From: Clavelina lepadiformis
Taxonomy: Eukaryota; Chordata; Ascidiacea; Aplousobranchia; Clavelinidae
DNA length: 64,000 nt
Reading direction: 5' to 3'
Assembly (NCBI RefSeq): GCF_947623445.1
Contig: NC_135244.1
Coordinates: forward strand, 20,212,860-20,276,859
The notes beneath the pieces were generated by a model that saw only the letters and a program-made list of their open reading frames with translations, did not search any database and had not been told where the DNA came from. Below, one piece after another: positions 24,011 through 35,387 of the stretch; positions within the stretch are counted from its first letter, which is position 1; every line of letters starts with the position of its first letter. A program made the position numbers and the translations under genes.

Positions 24011-24442
24011 ATGTATTTTGGTAAAGATTTTTGCGGTTTTATTTTGATGTGGTGTGGAAATCTTGTTACAGTAGGAACTTCAGGTAATATTAATTTTACT
24101 GTAGCTTACATAAGTGTGGGTTTTAAATGGCATAGTATGAAACGATAAAGTAGACTATAAAAATGCAAAACAGCTTTACACGCTGACTGTAAATTATACG
24201 TCACAGATGACAAAGATATTTCAACGACTGAAACCGGAACTTCTTATAAGAAACCATCAACTAACCGGGTTCACTTTACCACATCTGAAATGATTTGTTT
24301 GGCTTTTGGATACCTACTCCTTTTTTCATTTATACTTGTATTAGGCTTCAACTTGCCTAGACGAAACAGAAGGAAGAAGATAATATTTATAGAAAGAAGT
24401 GCGGACCATTTACTTTTACAATTAAGCATTCTTTTTGCTTAA
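24011..24442 (+). CDS. Small single-pass membrane protein, 102 aa, divergent member
   Basis: Exon 1 is 24011-24083 (donor CAG|GTAATA) and exon 2 is 24207-24442 (acceptor GTCACAG, stop TAA); the phase-1 join leaves an open frame. The signal peptide MYFGKDFCGFILMWCGNLVT is a shortened form of the family pattern. The ectodomain (DDKDISTTETGTSYKKPSTN, then RVHFTTSE) is Ser/Thr-rich, the helix is MICLAFGYLLLFSFILVLGF, and a strongly basic stop-transfer (NLPRRNRRKK) leads into a tail ending HLLLQLSILFA. An extra 3' exon after TTATTTCAG at 24541 is possible, by analogy with the type A genes. It is the first gene right of the divergent centre. Confidence 0.55.
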
Positions 24443-26180
24443 ATTTGAAATTTAAGTCTTTTGCATGGTTAAGATCCAAATCCGCTTTGTAGCATGATTT
24501 TTGATATTTATTTATAAAAACGTTTTTGATATTTATTTCAGGAGGCCAAGACGTAAATGTTGAATTTCGCCTTTCAAATGGACATCTTGTAATCAGGCAT
24601 TAGAAGATGGAATCTCTTTAAATGTAACAGTCTTTGAATGCCAATTATCATTTTTTTTAAATGAATAAAAATGTAAGGAAGTTAAAATAATGTCATAACA
24701 AATCAATTTTAAAATACAAGTTTGGAAAATCTGTTTCATAATCTTTGCTTGTTTGTTTAGCTTTAAATATGTTTCAGTTTGTTTAATAATTGTTTTCTCT
24801 GTATATTGTGTTTATTTTGCTGCGTTATCACAACCCGATTGGATTATTAAAATGTTCATCACTTCAATGCTTAAGACAAGGCCATATGCCTGGAAGCCTG
24901 AAATAATGAATTTTCAGGGATGTATAGACAAGGCTGTAATACTACGTTCATAAACTTGAACGTGTTAAACTCGCTTTAAGTTAACATGATTTGAAGTTGA
25001 TTCGGTTAGATGAGAAAAAACTTTAACTTAAAATAAAATTGTAAATCGACATGACAAATGTACCTTGGACAGTTGTACATTTGCAAACACCAAGATTGGA
25101 AAATTATATTGCTCTTTCTGTTCATATCCTGCGCTAGTAATTACAAAGGTAAATCACAAACCCCTTACAAATGTCGTCATTCCGTTTTTTTGTGTTATTT
25201 GATATTCTGATGGAATCAGACATTTTAGAAAATTGACCCAATATTGACGGTAAGTTTTCAGACCCTGCAGGCCAGAAGCAAGAAGAAAGAAATATAGGGA
25301 TTACAGTCATTGAAGTAGTTTTTGAAAATTTTCCGGGAGTATAGAAAAGGCAGGAGATTTTAAGTTTCGTAAAATTTCGGAAACAAATTTTTTTTATAAC
25401 AAACAACATTAAGAATTATTGTGGAAAACATAAAATAGATTTTTTCAAAAATATTTTGATTTTAATGTTAAATAACTTAAAAACACATTCTACACAAGAC
25501 ACAACAAGTTGAAAGCAATACCTTTCTTAAAATAATATTTAAGTGTTCACTTAAGCCTTCACATTAAGTGTTATGTCACTTTACGGTCACTAATTGCTAT
25601 AACCAGATATACCTTTGAAATATTTAGTGTTGTATAATGTTTTAGTTACTGTAAAATGACTGCAACAAGCAGACACGAAAGCAAGGGGTTTAGGCTTAAA
25701 CGTTGGCGTGTTTTTGTTTTCTTTTTGTCTATATAAGAAATCTAATTAATATTTGGTCGCATAAATTAATTTTGGAATAATTAATTTGCAATAAACACAT
25801 TAATATTTGGTCGTTTTTCATTTCTGATCGTGATGAAATGGCTTTTGCGGCCAACCTGCTTTTAAAAGATTGTTTCAAGTAATAACACAAGTATTAACTT
25901 ATTTAACTGTAAAAGTAAAATTTACTTGACTTTTAATAAATAAAAAATTTACTTTGTGGTTACTTATTATCTTACCTGCACTAAGTGTTCTAACTTTTTT
26001 GCACTTTCCTGTGTATCACCGTTGAAATACGTCCTTAACCGTTTTGCGTACCAATCAGTAAACAGGCAGCAAGTAATTGATGGCATCTTCCAGCACCACC
26101 GTATAAAAAACATAAAGAATGAAGTTACCAATTTCATTTATAAAAACGAGTTAAGAAAATTAATCATATAAACTACTTTA
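24443..26180. other. No gene seen
   Basis: AT-rich sequence. Frames at 24753-24953 and 25134-25409 have hydrophobic or mixed content but no family resemblance or splice partner. The conserved arm of the inverted duplication begins near 26180. Confidence 0.4.
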
Positions 26181-26914
26181 TTCTTTTACTAATTGATTGA
26201 TCACATACGGAATCTAAAAAAATAAAAAAATAAATTCGTTGTTTTAACATAAACCGCTGACTAATTTTGTGACAGTAAAAGCCTTGTGATGATTGTAAAA
26301 TAAGTGTAATTGTTTTTAAAGCCCTTAACTTTTTAACTGACTTAAAAATCTGGATGACAATGGAAAGCACACCTTACAACTTATATAATATTGACTTTTT
26401 ACAAGAAATGTTTATGTCGCATTAGATTATGCGACGCTTCAACATTTTTACAGTAATGCATTTTCGACGCTCTCAAGCCATTATCCAAACATCAACGACG
26501 GCGTTCCTGTTTTTCTGCATAACCCTTGTAAAAATTAAAAAATTAATCGAGATACTTAACTTTCGAAATATAATATCATGCGGAAAGCGTTTATAACGAG
26601 AAGTGTTGTTAGTTACTTTTCTTGTGTGTAACATGCTCCTGTTACTAAGAAATAAAAACTTATCTATGTCAAAACAATGATTTATTATGGCGACTTATGG
26701 TGATGTATGATTATGGTTATGGTAATGATTTATGACCAATGATGGTGTTTTCACCATCGCTTGGCGTCTCTATGGTTTTTATCCGGATCTTGGTGCATTT
26801 TGTTGTGTATTTTTCTGTCTGGAACGTGCTTCCATACAAGATGTATTGTCACTACACGTATGGTGTCAAAAAGAAAAATTCGAAGGCTTTGTATCTTTTC
26901 ATGTTATTCTCCTC

Positions 26915-27070
26915 GCCGTGTTTGTGTGGAATTTAGGTGTCATTAAGTGCACTTCTTGCACCATTTCTACCCGAGACATAAAACGTCGATTGCAAGGCAG
27001 AACCTCGATAAGCAATTCGCACAAAATCCATTCTACTTTTGCTGTGGAGCTGTCATCAGTTGTGATTTGT
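26915..27070 (+). promoter_or_regulatory. Shared upstream block, copy 7
   Basis: GTGTTTGTGTGGAATTTAGG, then CGAGACATAAAACGTCGATT and TTCTACTTTTGCTGTGGAGC. It starts about 610 bp upstream of the gene at 27528 and is the inverted sister of copy 2. Confidence 0.65.
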
Positions 27071-27527
27071 GGTTTTGTAAGCTGGTTTTAGCCAGATGTC
27101 ACAAAGGACACATTTTACTTCAATTTTAAAGGCACACTGTTTGAGTTGCATGGTAGGTTTTGCTAAAATGGAAGAGTTTAACCTAGGATAATGATCGAAA
27201 ACGGTAACTAACTAACATTACGTTAACGATGATGTGTTATTTTGCTGAAGATAAGAAAAACAGTCGCCATAGTTTACAATACATTTTCAAGCTAACCAAA
27301 GTTTTGTGCTAGGTTTGAAACAGGAAATTACCAGAAATTACAAACGCTTTATCAGTTAGGTATAAGAATGTGATTTCAGTATACTTTATTCTATACTACA
27401 ATCAATAGCGTTATATCTGCCGTAAAATGACATACCAAGACTAGAGTTTTTTTTTCTTTTTATCTAACCCTTGATCACATATAATCAGAGATAAGTAACT
27501 GCTAAGATACTTCGCCTAGATGCTGCC

Positions 27528-28284
27528 ATGAACCATGCTGCTCAATATATCATAATGGGAGGCTTGGCAATTTTTATAATTTTTTTATGCTTAAGTTATA
27601 AATGGTTAAAAAATAAAGTTATGGGGATCTGCAAGCGATGCTGCCGGCCGAGCGAGCAAGAGAAAGATGACGAAAGTGGTATTGGCTTGTTTGTAATTAT
27701 GCCAGCGTTATGGCTAGATTTAAAACGTATAGTTATGCATATTGTTTTATTATTTTATTATATTGGCATGAATTAATCATAAAAATTTTTAGAGAATACT
27801 GATCTTTCTGTAATAAACCAAAAGCCCGAAACAGAGCAAAAGGCAAAATCGTCTTCCTGTTATATACGAAGATCCAGAGGGTGAAGAGGAAGAAAGTCAA
27901 CTTCATGTTGTTGAACTCAATGACCATGGAATTGAGGAAAGCAGTAATTCTCTTCCTGTTATACATGAGGATCCAGAAGGTAAAGTGGAGGGTGATCAAC
28001 TTCCTCATGCTCTTCACGTGGATTCCGACTCTACGAAGGGGGTAAATTATCTTCCTGTTATACACGAGGATCCAGAGGGTGAAGAAGAGGGTAGTCAACT
28101 TTCTCATGCTCTTAACAAATATCCCGACTCCAAAGAAGGGTTCCATTATCTTTCTGCTATACACGAGGATCCAGAAGGTGAAGAGGAAGGTGATCAATTT
28201 CTTGTTGCTCTTCATGAAGATCCTGACTCTACGGAGGAGATCAATTATCTTCCTGTTATACACGAAGATCCCGAAAATGATTAA
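27528..28284 (+). pseudogene. Sister of the LAT-like adaptor gene, frame-shifted in exon 2
   Basis: Exon 1 (27528-27678) encodes MNHAAQYIIMGGLAIFIIFL, the rest of a membrane helix and the Cys-rich VMGICKRCCRPSEQEKDDES, with a phase-1 donor like the gene on the other arm. Exon 2 (from 27793) starts in the homologous frame, but the copy has GCAAAAGGCAA where the sister has GCAAAAGCAA, one base more, so the acidic repeats fall out of the frame. The repeats themselves are open to the end (to TAA 28284) in their own frame: two of them keep an ITIM-like motif (VNYLPV, INYLPV) and one is altered (FHYLSA). A different splice site could restore use of the repeats, and the repeat frame being open suggests the break is recent or avoided. 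Confidence 0.6.
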
Positions 28285-30420
28285 AAAATCAGCTTTCTAT
28301 TAAAAACAAAAATCCTACACAACAAAGAGAAAGACAAGGAAATCGTTCATCGTGTGGCGCAATCTTTGATTGCCGGTTGATTACTGATCTATATTTCCTG
28401 GAGAATGGGATTGAAACGTAAAAAAGATACAAGAACCTTGTGATGGGCAATTTTTAACGCAATCTTTTAGAATTTTTATCATCATACTGTAGTTTTTGTA
28501 TGTATAGCTGTTTTATAGTCGTCTGATATTTTTGTAGCATTTGTATTTTGTTAAACGTTTATTGTTACGTTTATTTTACAGCGCTGTCATATAAAACTGG
28601 ATTGGCTGAAATCTTGTTTTTAATTTTATTGCGCGTTAAAATTTCTGCTTAGAAAGATACAACCCATTGTTGGAAAGAAATTGTCTTTGATATATGTAAA
28701 AAGCAGAAATTTTCGCAATAATATCATGCTGCATTCGTCTATGTTTCAGTATTGAATTTAAAATGAATCTTTAGTAACTTAACGTTCATTTACAATTAAT
28801 TTTGGATGGGGAATTTTCAGTAAAGTTTCAAAATGTGAAATTGAAAATTTGATTTAAGATATCACTGACAGCATAGTACAGTTCTGTTTTTAGATGCTAA
28901 ATGTTTTTTGGAATAACAGCGTAAAACTCGCATTCTTCTAATAAACAATACAAGTTGTTCTTAACACTTTACAGATTATTTTAAGCAATATCTTATAACA
29001 TGCAATAGTACAACGCGGAATTTAGTTAACTTTTATTTAATGTCGCATTTCTACTACTCTTTAGTGCATTAAAATCCAAGTATGTGTGTAGAATATTTTT
29101 GTGGAAAGATTGAGGATAAATAGCAAGCTTTTGTAGTGTATGGAACGTATAGAATGTTTTAATACACATACAACTATAACCGAAGATTCTTGCCTTCTGG
29201 TGCCAGGTTGTTTTCCCACCATCCATCACCATCACACAATCTGTAAAACCCAAAAAAAGCAATTTATTTCATGAAACAGCTCCCACGACCAAAACCAAAC
29301 CGACCCGCTTAAATCGCAACAAAGGATTTTATAGAATGCAAAATGTGACGTAACGCAAATTGAGACGTTTCATATGACGCAAATGAAAAGTAACGCATTA
29401 TAACACGGAAAAAACATAAGATACTCTATAAATAACAGGTGACATAGTTTTGTTACACAACAATACGTCAATATGCATGGTCAGCAACTCAATGAACACA
29501 CAAATTATTGTATTTGAGTCATTTTGTAATACAGCTACTTTTTTGTACATAAACAAAATCTTTTAATTTTAAACGAATGGCCATATATGTTGCAGACGCT
29601 TGCAAAGTATGTAAGTTTTTCACGCAAAGCGATTTCCTCAAGACATTATTTCAAAATATCTTGAAACATTCCAACGTTTTGTATATTTCGGTTTAAATAT
29701 TCAAATTCCAAACTTGAAAAACAACAGGAATGTGTAAAAAATTAAATCTTTAAAGTAAAAATTTAACCGGTTCAAAAGTAAACAAAGCAAAATTATGGAA
29801 TAATATATTGTATAATATACAATATATTGTATACTCCTGGTGGTTGTCGTCATCATACAAATAAATGGATGAAATGTTTAAATAACTAGAAATTGTCTGG
29901 TTAGCGATTGTACTTACACGCTTCTTTTCAAATTATTTATGTACAAATTTTGTTTATACAGACGCTTTTTGAACGTTTGTTCTTTGTAGTCTGTATATCG
30001 TATTTTAAAGGTTTCGCACAAACCTTTCCGGTAGCAAACGTTGCAATAATTATTACTTTTCATTTTTAGTCGTAAAAGCAAACGCTTGGGTCATGCCAAA
30101 AGTAAAGCTCGGGTTCGTGAGAAAACTTGACGTTCGTGCCGAACTTTCTGGCTTAGGTTCGGGCTCGGCACGTTTTATTACTTTGCAAGCATCTATTACA
30201 TACACACGACACGTTGCTTTCCTTATTAGAGGTTGGTGTTTGTGTATAAAGATATAATTATGACATAGAACGACGTAAAAAGTGTCGCTTACACCAGCAT
30301 TAATTTGTGCCATTAGTACATTTGTGTATGTGTTGTATGTATATACATCACCTGCAAGATGTTTGTTGTCATTTAAATTATCACTCAAACATTCCACACT
30401 GTTAAAAGTTGCGGGGTCAA
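28285..30420. other. 3' flank of the adaptor copy; no gene
   Basis: The stretch is conserved in the left arm. The 78-codon frame 29026-29262 (minus) and its mirror at 11430-11666 begin with TTG and lie in equally conserved non-coding DNA, so I do not call a gene. An AT palindromic repeat (AATATATTGTATAATATACA) is at 29801-29834. Confidence 0.45.
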
Positions 30421-30439
30421 AAGTTTGCAATCTTCAAGA

Positions 30440-30600
30440 ATTTACTCCAATTTGTGCTTGTGTGAACTGTACACGTTGTTGCTCGCATTTTTGACACCAA
30501 TCTAACCCCAGGCATAAAACGCTGATTGCAAGATTAAACCTATATATTGGCCAGCTGTATCTTGTGCGTGGCATTCTACTTTTAGCGGAACTGTGGTGTG
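30440..30600 (+). promoter_or_regulatory. Shared upstream block, copy 8
   Basis: CTCCAATTTGTGCTTGTGTG, then TAACCCCAGGCATAAAACGC and TTGCAAGATTAAACCTATAT. It lies about 900 bp upstream of the gene at 31495. Confidence 0.7.
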
Positions 30601-31494
30601 TAGTTAGTTTGCTGCAACATTAAGCTAATTATGAACAGGTAGTTACCAGAAATGGGTTTTCAGAAATGATATGATAAAATAAATTAAAATGAAAAGAAAA
30701 GGTATTTGGTTTGTTTGGAGAAAACATATTCATTTAGTTCAGGATGGAAACGGCATTTTATATAGGAAAAATGCAGAAAGGAAACTAGAAGCTTCTCAAT
30801 TTGAAATATTGACGAAAGTAGTAAGTTGGTGATAAATACTGTAGCAGGTGCAAGACTTATTATGCAACACAATGCGAAAGTATTTAATGTACATAGAAGA
30901 TTTTTTTACTGTAAGTTACATGATCAGTTTACTACAAGTAAATATGATTTATTTGCCTATTTGGATGTTACAATGGACGATAATCATGCCGCCAGGTGGT
31001 AGCAACAAAAAATTGTTGTCAAATTTACTGCAGTGATAAATTGCCATACCGACAGAGCATGTAGTGCTATAGTTGGTTCTATTGTAGGTAATGTGCTATC
31101 GCGTCAAGCGACTTAATTTGCAAGGAACTGGTAGAAGAGCAATGAAAAATGTACCACTTCCACTTACGTGGACTACCAGATCATGAGTTTAGTTACAGGG
31201 GTGCTTTGTATTAAACATTGCATTTTGTACAATGTTGATTAAGAGCTTAAATTATTTCCATGTATGCTTATGCTTATGCTTAGAATACCACATTTTGTAC
31301 ATGGAAACATGCAAGTCGTTACAATAGTGCTTCGTTGTAGTGAACATTTCTTGAAATTTGACAAGTAGTTAAAAAATATTTGCATTTTTATCTTTAATTT
31401 CGTTTCTTCTTTCTGGGCCCTGATTCATTTTCATGTAAATTTTTTAAATCAGCGGCAAAGTTTATTTATCTACAGCAGCAATCTTAATTTCAAA

Positions 31495-31902
31495 ATGAGT
31501 TTTTTTAACGTTTTGTTCATAAAAAGCTTAAGTTATTTGCTCTGGTGCACAACTGATGTTATTGCAACAACTGATTTTACAACAACTGCTGCAGGTGAAG
31601 ATAACCGTAACTAATATTAAACCTTTTTAAAAGTTTGCAATTTAGTATATTTATCGAGTTCTTTTAATGACCTTTTCCAAACGTTTTGTAAAATACGCCA
31701 TCTGTCACATTTAGCAACAGCTTCAAACTATGTTACAGGTTACAACGAAACAACACCTGGACATGATGTAACTAATGCAAGGTTTTCCTGGAAGATTGTC
31801 ATTATAGCACTTTGTAGTTTTGCGACTATGATAATAATATTTGTGTTGCTTTCTGTTACGTTCTGCCCTAGACACCGTCGAAGAAGAGGATTACTTCAAT
31901 AA
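31495..31902 (+). CDS. Type B small single-pass membrane protein, 87 aa
   Basis: Exon 1 is 31495-31594 (donor CAG|GTGAAG) and exon 2 is 31739-31902 (acceptor GTTACAG, stop TAA), phase 1. The signal peptide is MSFFNVLFIKSLSYLLWCTT, followed by a Thr-rich DVIATTDFTTTAAG and a second stalk segment YNETTPGHDVTNARFSW with one sequon (NET). The helix is KIVIIALCSFATMIIIFVLL and the tail is SVTFCPRHRRRRGLLQ, a Cys plus a very basic patch. A further acceptor at 32014, ahead of AAAATGAAAAACAAAAC, matches the third exon of type A genes at its start, so a longer splice form is possible. The gene has tandem sisters at 39369 and 44688. No enzymatic or binding domain is visible. Confidence 0.65.
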
Positions 31903-32799
31903 CATTTTCGATTAAAATTGACTTCTACATGTTTTTTGCCAGAATTTGATTGCTTTGCTCTGTGAAGATTAAGGTTCACTTTAGCTGACCTAAACAAATT
32001 GATTACTCTTTCAGAAAATGAAAAACAAAACATGATATAGATCTACTATATGTCATTTGGTGATTCATTTCTAACATGAAATAGGAAAATTACTTTTTTA
32101 ATACTGCAATCTAATATTTTTCCATTTGTCACTCTTGAAAACAGAAACGAAATAAGATGCTCAGGAGCATTGTAATAGACAATTGTCTTAAGAACATTTT
32201 AAATATTTCATTATTATGTCATCTGTAGAGTAGGATTTCTGTTACTTTAAATTGGAAAATGTTGCTTTATTTCTTGTTTATTTTGCTGCATGCTGGTTAT
32301 TTGAATTGCTTAAACTTATCTTTGTGCATTTCTTGGTTAAATGTTACTTTAAACGACCAAATGCACATTGATAAATACCCTTTAATCTTTTAAACGGTAT
32401 ACTGTAAATACAAAATATTTGACTTCTGCTGTTTTGTGCAAAATACAAAGACACTTTGTAAATGTTTCCCGAATTGTTACTTCAATATCTGTCTGTTCGT
32501 ATGGTCATGATAGTTTTACAGGTATAGCTGCTTGCAAAACGTAAAGAGTGTTTACTTTAAATACGTACATTAACTTGGTTCAAGGTTAGACTTTAACAAC
32601 CTTATGTAGATGTCTTGTAATGTGGTAAACTTGAACAGTAGAACATTTAGAGTCAAAAACAGTGGCGAAGTAGAATTTATAAATCATCATAAGACTGCAC
32701 AGAGCAGTTTTGACAAATATTTTCTGTTAATGATCAATGGCTGGGGTTCTTTTGGGGATTTTAATGATATCAACGAACCAACGTAATCGTGTCCCAAGC

Positions 32800-33075
32800 T
32801 GGTACAAAATTGTAAGTCGGTCGGGTTTGGGCTTAAGTTTCTAAAAACGTTCGGGCAAGATTCGAGCCCGAATTTATACACACATTCTGCTTCATTTGCA
32901 TTGTAATTAACTTGCTTTTTTTGCTTAGGTGTAGGAAAGGATGATGAAGATGTCAAGGAATGTCAAAGAATGGCATCAAAAATGGCTTCGATTCATTCAG
33001 TAAATTTAAGTTTCGGATCTAATTGGGGTTTGAAATAAATTTTCGGTTTCGGGCCGGATTCGAGTAAAAAATATA
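32800..33075 (+). repeat. Interspersed repeat R1, copy 1
   Basis: It is bounded by CGGGTTTGGGCTTAAG and TTTCGGGCCGGATTCGAG, with the internal part GTGTAGGAAAGGATGATGAAGATG. It contains the 89-codon minus frame 32687-32956 and a plus frame (GKDDEDVKECQRM...); both are probably by-products. Copies occur in both orientations in the window, as expected for a mobile element remnant. Confidence 0.6.
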
Positions 33076-33107
33076 AGTTTACAACTCTGACGTGCTAACA
33101 ACAAAAG

Positions 33108-33213
33108 AAAATTTAAGTCATTAGAGACACGGAAGGTGACTGTTCATGTCCTGCCAAGTCAAGCGTCATCCAAAGTGGAGTCATCCAGTGTTATTTCTCC
33201 AGACATAATATGA
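33108..33213 (+). other. 106-bp conserved open block, copy 1 (possible terminal exon)
   Basis: It follows CAACAAAAG and reads KFKSLETRKVTVHVLPSQAS, then SKVESSSVISPDII and a stop. All five copies in the window have exactly 106 bp, no indel and the same open frame. The donor exon is unknown. Confidence 0.35.
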
Positions 33214-33664
33214 AGCAAATAACAAGCAAAAAATAGGCTTAGTCGTAGTTTCTCTATCATTATATCATGTAAGAATAGACTGCAAATCAAGTTTGAGCGG
33301 ACGTAAACTGTCTGATTGAGTGAGTTATAGTATCTGCTGCTGGCATGGTTATACATATAGTTTGTAACTGTCGCAAAAATGAATAAAAACTCATGTTAAT
33401 TTTAAAACAATAAATAATCGAAAATTTTTATATAAAATTTTATAAAAATAGTCTCTTGTCAAAAGATCCTTGCTTTCTTTGATTATCCAGTCATTGATGA
33501 ATAGTCATTTACTATTACGTCAAAGTTAAGTCAAATCTGGAAGTTAGGTACGTGTCATTTCATACATTACGTTTTGTTTTAATGCATGGGATAACTGTTG
33601 CTTCTTTACTTGATTGTTACTTGTTGTATAAATTTGAATTCTTCTAATAATATCAATTGCAGCA

Positions 33665-33825
33665 ATAATCATTGCAAAGTATTTCTGTGCCTGTGCTGTG
33701 TAATCCGACCACAAATTCAGCTTTCCGTCCTTAGGCGTGGAACGTTGCTCGCAAGATTAAGCCTTGCTTGGCGAATTACACCAGGTCAGATTTATTCTGT
33801 TTTGGGGTGGAGCTGTTAGTTGTTT
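33665..33825 (+). promoter_or_regulatory. Shared upstream block, copy 11 (no gene follows)
   Basis: TTTCTGTGCCTGTGCTGTGT, then CTTAGGCGTGGAACGTTGCT and CGCAAGATTAAGCCTTGCTT. It is the type found before the type A genes, but here the unit ends without one. Confidence 0.65.
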
Positions 33826-34361
33826 TCCGTTAAGTTGTCATTACAGATGCAAAACGTAGTTAGATGATGCTTTCTGCCATGACAAGTATTCTGCAAAATA
33901 ATTGCTAAAGAATCAGTGAGAAGGTTAGTTCTTTGATATGATCGTCTTGTTTCTCTACTGACAGCTATAACAATAAGCTTTCAATTTTCACCGGAAAATA
34001 TCGTATGTTGGAAACTGTTTTTCATAGACTCTTGTTATTTTAGCTTAAATGTTATAACACAGGAACTTAACCCTAACCTAAATCTTCTGATTCTAAATCA
34101 AATTTTTCCAAAATCCAAAAAAATTCTTGTAAAATCCCCTCTTTTGTTTCCTTCTAAACTCGCCTAATGTCTTTAGCAACTGGTTGTACGACCATTATGG
34201 TGAAATAGTCTCTATTAAAACACACATGCTTTGATTACAAAAGCACAATAAGCTTAATACAGATCCTTTTAGTTTCAATGGTTTTGTATACGATATAGCC
34301 TACAGGGCTTTTATACGATTTTATTTGTTGGCAGCCCTTTCAAATGCTCAAATAATATTTG

Positions 34362-34386
34362 AATATTATTATTATTATTATTATTC
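34362..34386 (+). repeat. (ATT)n microsatellite at the duplication joint
   Basis: TATTATTATTATTATTATTA lies exactly between the two copies of the 1.19-kb duplication. Confidence 0.9.
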
Positions 34387-34811
34387 AGACATAATATGAA
34401 GCAAATAAAAAGCAAAAAATAGGCTTAGTCGTAGTTTCTATATCATTATATCATGGAAGAATATACTGCAAATCAAGTTTGAGCGGACGTAAACTGTCTG
34501 ATTGAGTGAGTTATAGTATCTGCTGCTTGCATGGTTATACATATAGTTTATAACTGTCGCAAAAATGAATAAAAACTCATGGTAATTTTAAAACAATAAA
34601 TAATCGAAAATAATCTCTTGTCAAAAGATCCTTGCTTTCTTTGATTATCCAGTCATTGATGAACAGTCATTTACTATTACGTCAAAGTTAAGTCAAAGCT
34701 TGAAGCTAGCTACGTGTCATTTCATACATTACGTTTTTTTTTAAATGCATAGGATAACTGTTGCTTCTTTACTTGATTGTTATTTGTTGTACAAATTTGA
34801 ATTCTTCTAAT

Positions 34812-34975
34812 AATAATCATTGCAAAGTATTTCTGTGCCTGTGCTGTGTAATCCGACCACAAATTCAGCTTTCCGTCCTTAGGCGTGGAACGTTGCTCGC
34901 AAGATTAAGCCTTGCTTGGCGAATTACACCAGGTCAGATTTATTCTGTTTTGGGGTGGAGCTGTTAGTTGTTTTC
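34812..34975 (+). promoter_or_regulatory. Shared upstream block, copy 12 (no gene follows)
   Basis: It is nearly identical to copy 11 because it lies in the second copy of the 1.19-kb duplication. Confidence 0.65.
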
Positions 34976-35387
34976 CGTTAAGTTGTCATTACAGATGCAA
35001 AACGTAGTTAGATGATGCTTTCTGCCATGACAAGTATTCTGCAAAATAATTGCTAAAGAATCAGTGAGAAGGTTAGTTCTTTGATATGATCGTCTGGTTT
35101 CTCTACTGACAGCTATAAAAATAAGCTTTCATTTTTTCACCGGAAAATATCGTATGTTGGAAACTGTTTTTCATAGACTCTTGTTAACTTAGCTTAAATT
35201 TTATAACACAGGAACTTAACCCTAAGCTAAATCTTCTGATTCTAAATCAAATTTTTCCAAAATCCAAAAAAATTCTTGTAAAATCACCTCTTTTGTTTCC
35301 TTCTAAACTCGCCTAATGTCTTTAGCAACTGGTTGTACGACCATTATGGTGAAATAGTCTCTATTAAAACACACATGCTTTGATTAT

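Larger units (their letters stand above)
26180..30000 (+). repeat. Right arm of the large inverted duplication
   Basis: This is the partner of 10700-14450 on the opposite strand. Its 3' part (29560-29900) recurs a third time at 43410-43740, and 28480-28760 recurs at 38000-38290 and 42330-42620. Confidence 0.75.
33199..34386 (+). repeat. Tandem duplication of about 1.19 kb, first copy
   Basis: CAGACATAATATGAAGCAAA at 33200 recurs at 34386, and the sequences stay nearly identical for about 1 kb until the transposon at 35388; the rest of the second copy continues at 37802. The first copy ends in an ATT microsatellite. Confidence 0.9.

Noticed and set aside
30053-30430. 125-codon minus frame
   Set aside because: It lies upstream of and into the promoter-like block region and runs through TTCGGG-type repeat DNA; it has no splice partner and is not preserved in the duplicates near 38600 and 43950.
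32687-32956. 89-codon minus frame, duplicated at 40598-40867
   Set aside because: It sits inside interspersed repeat R1; similarity of the two copies reflects recent duplication, and the other R1 copies do not keep it.
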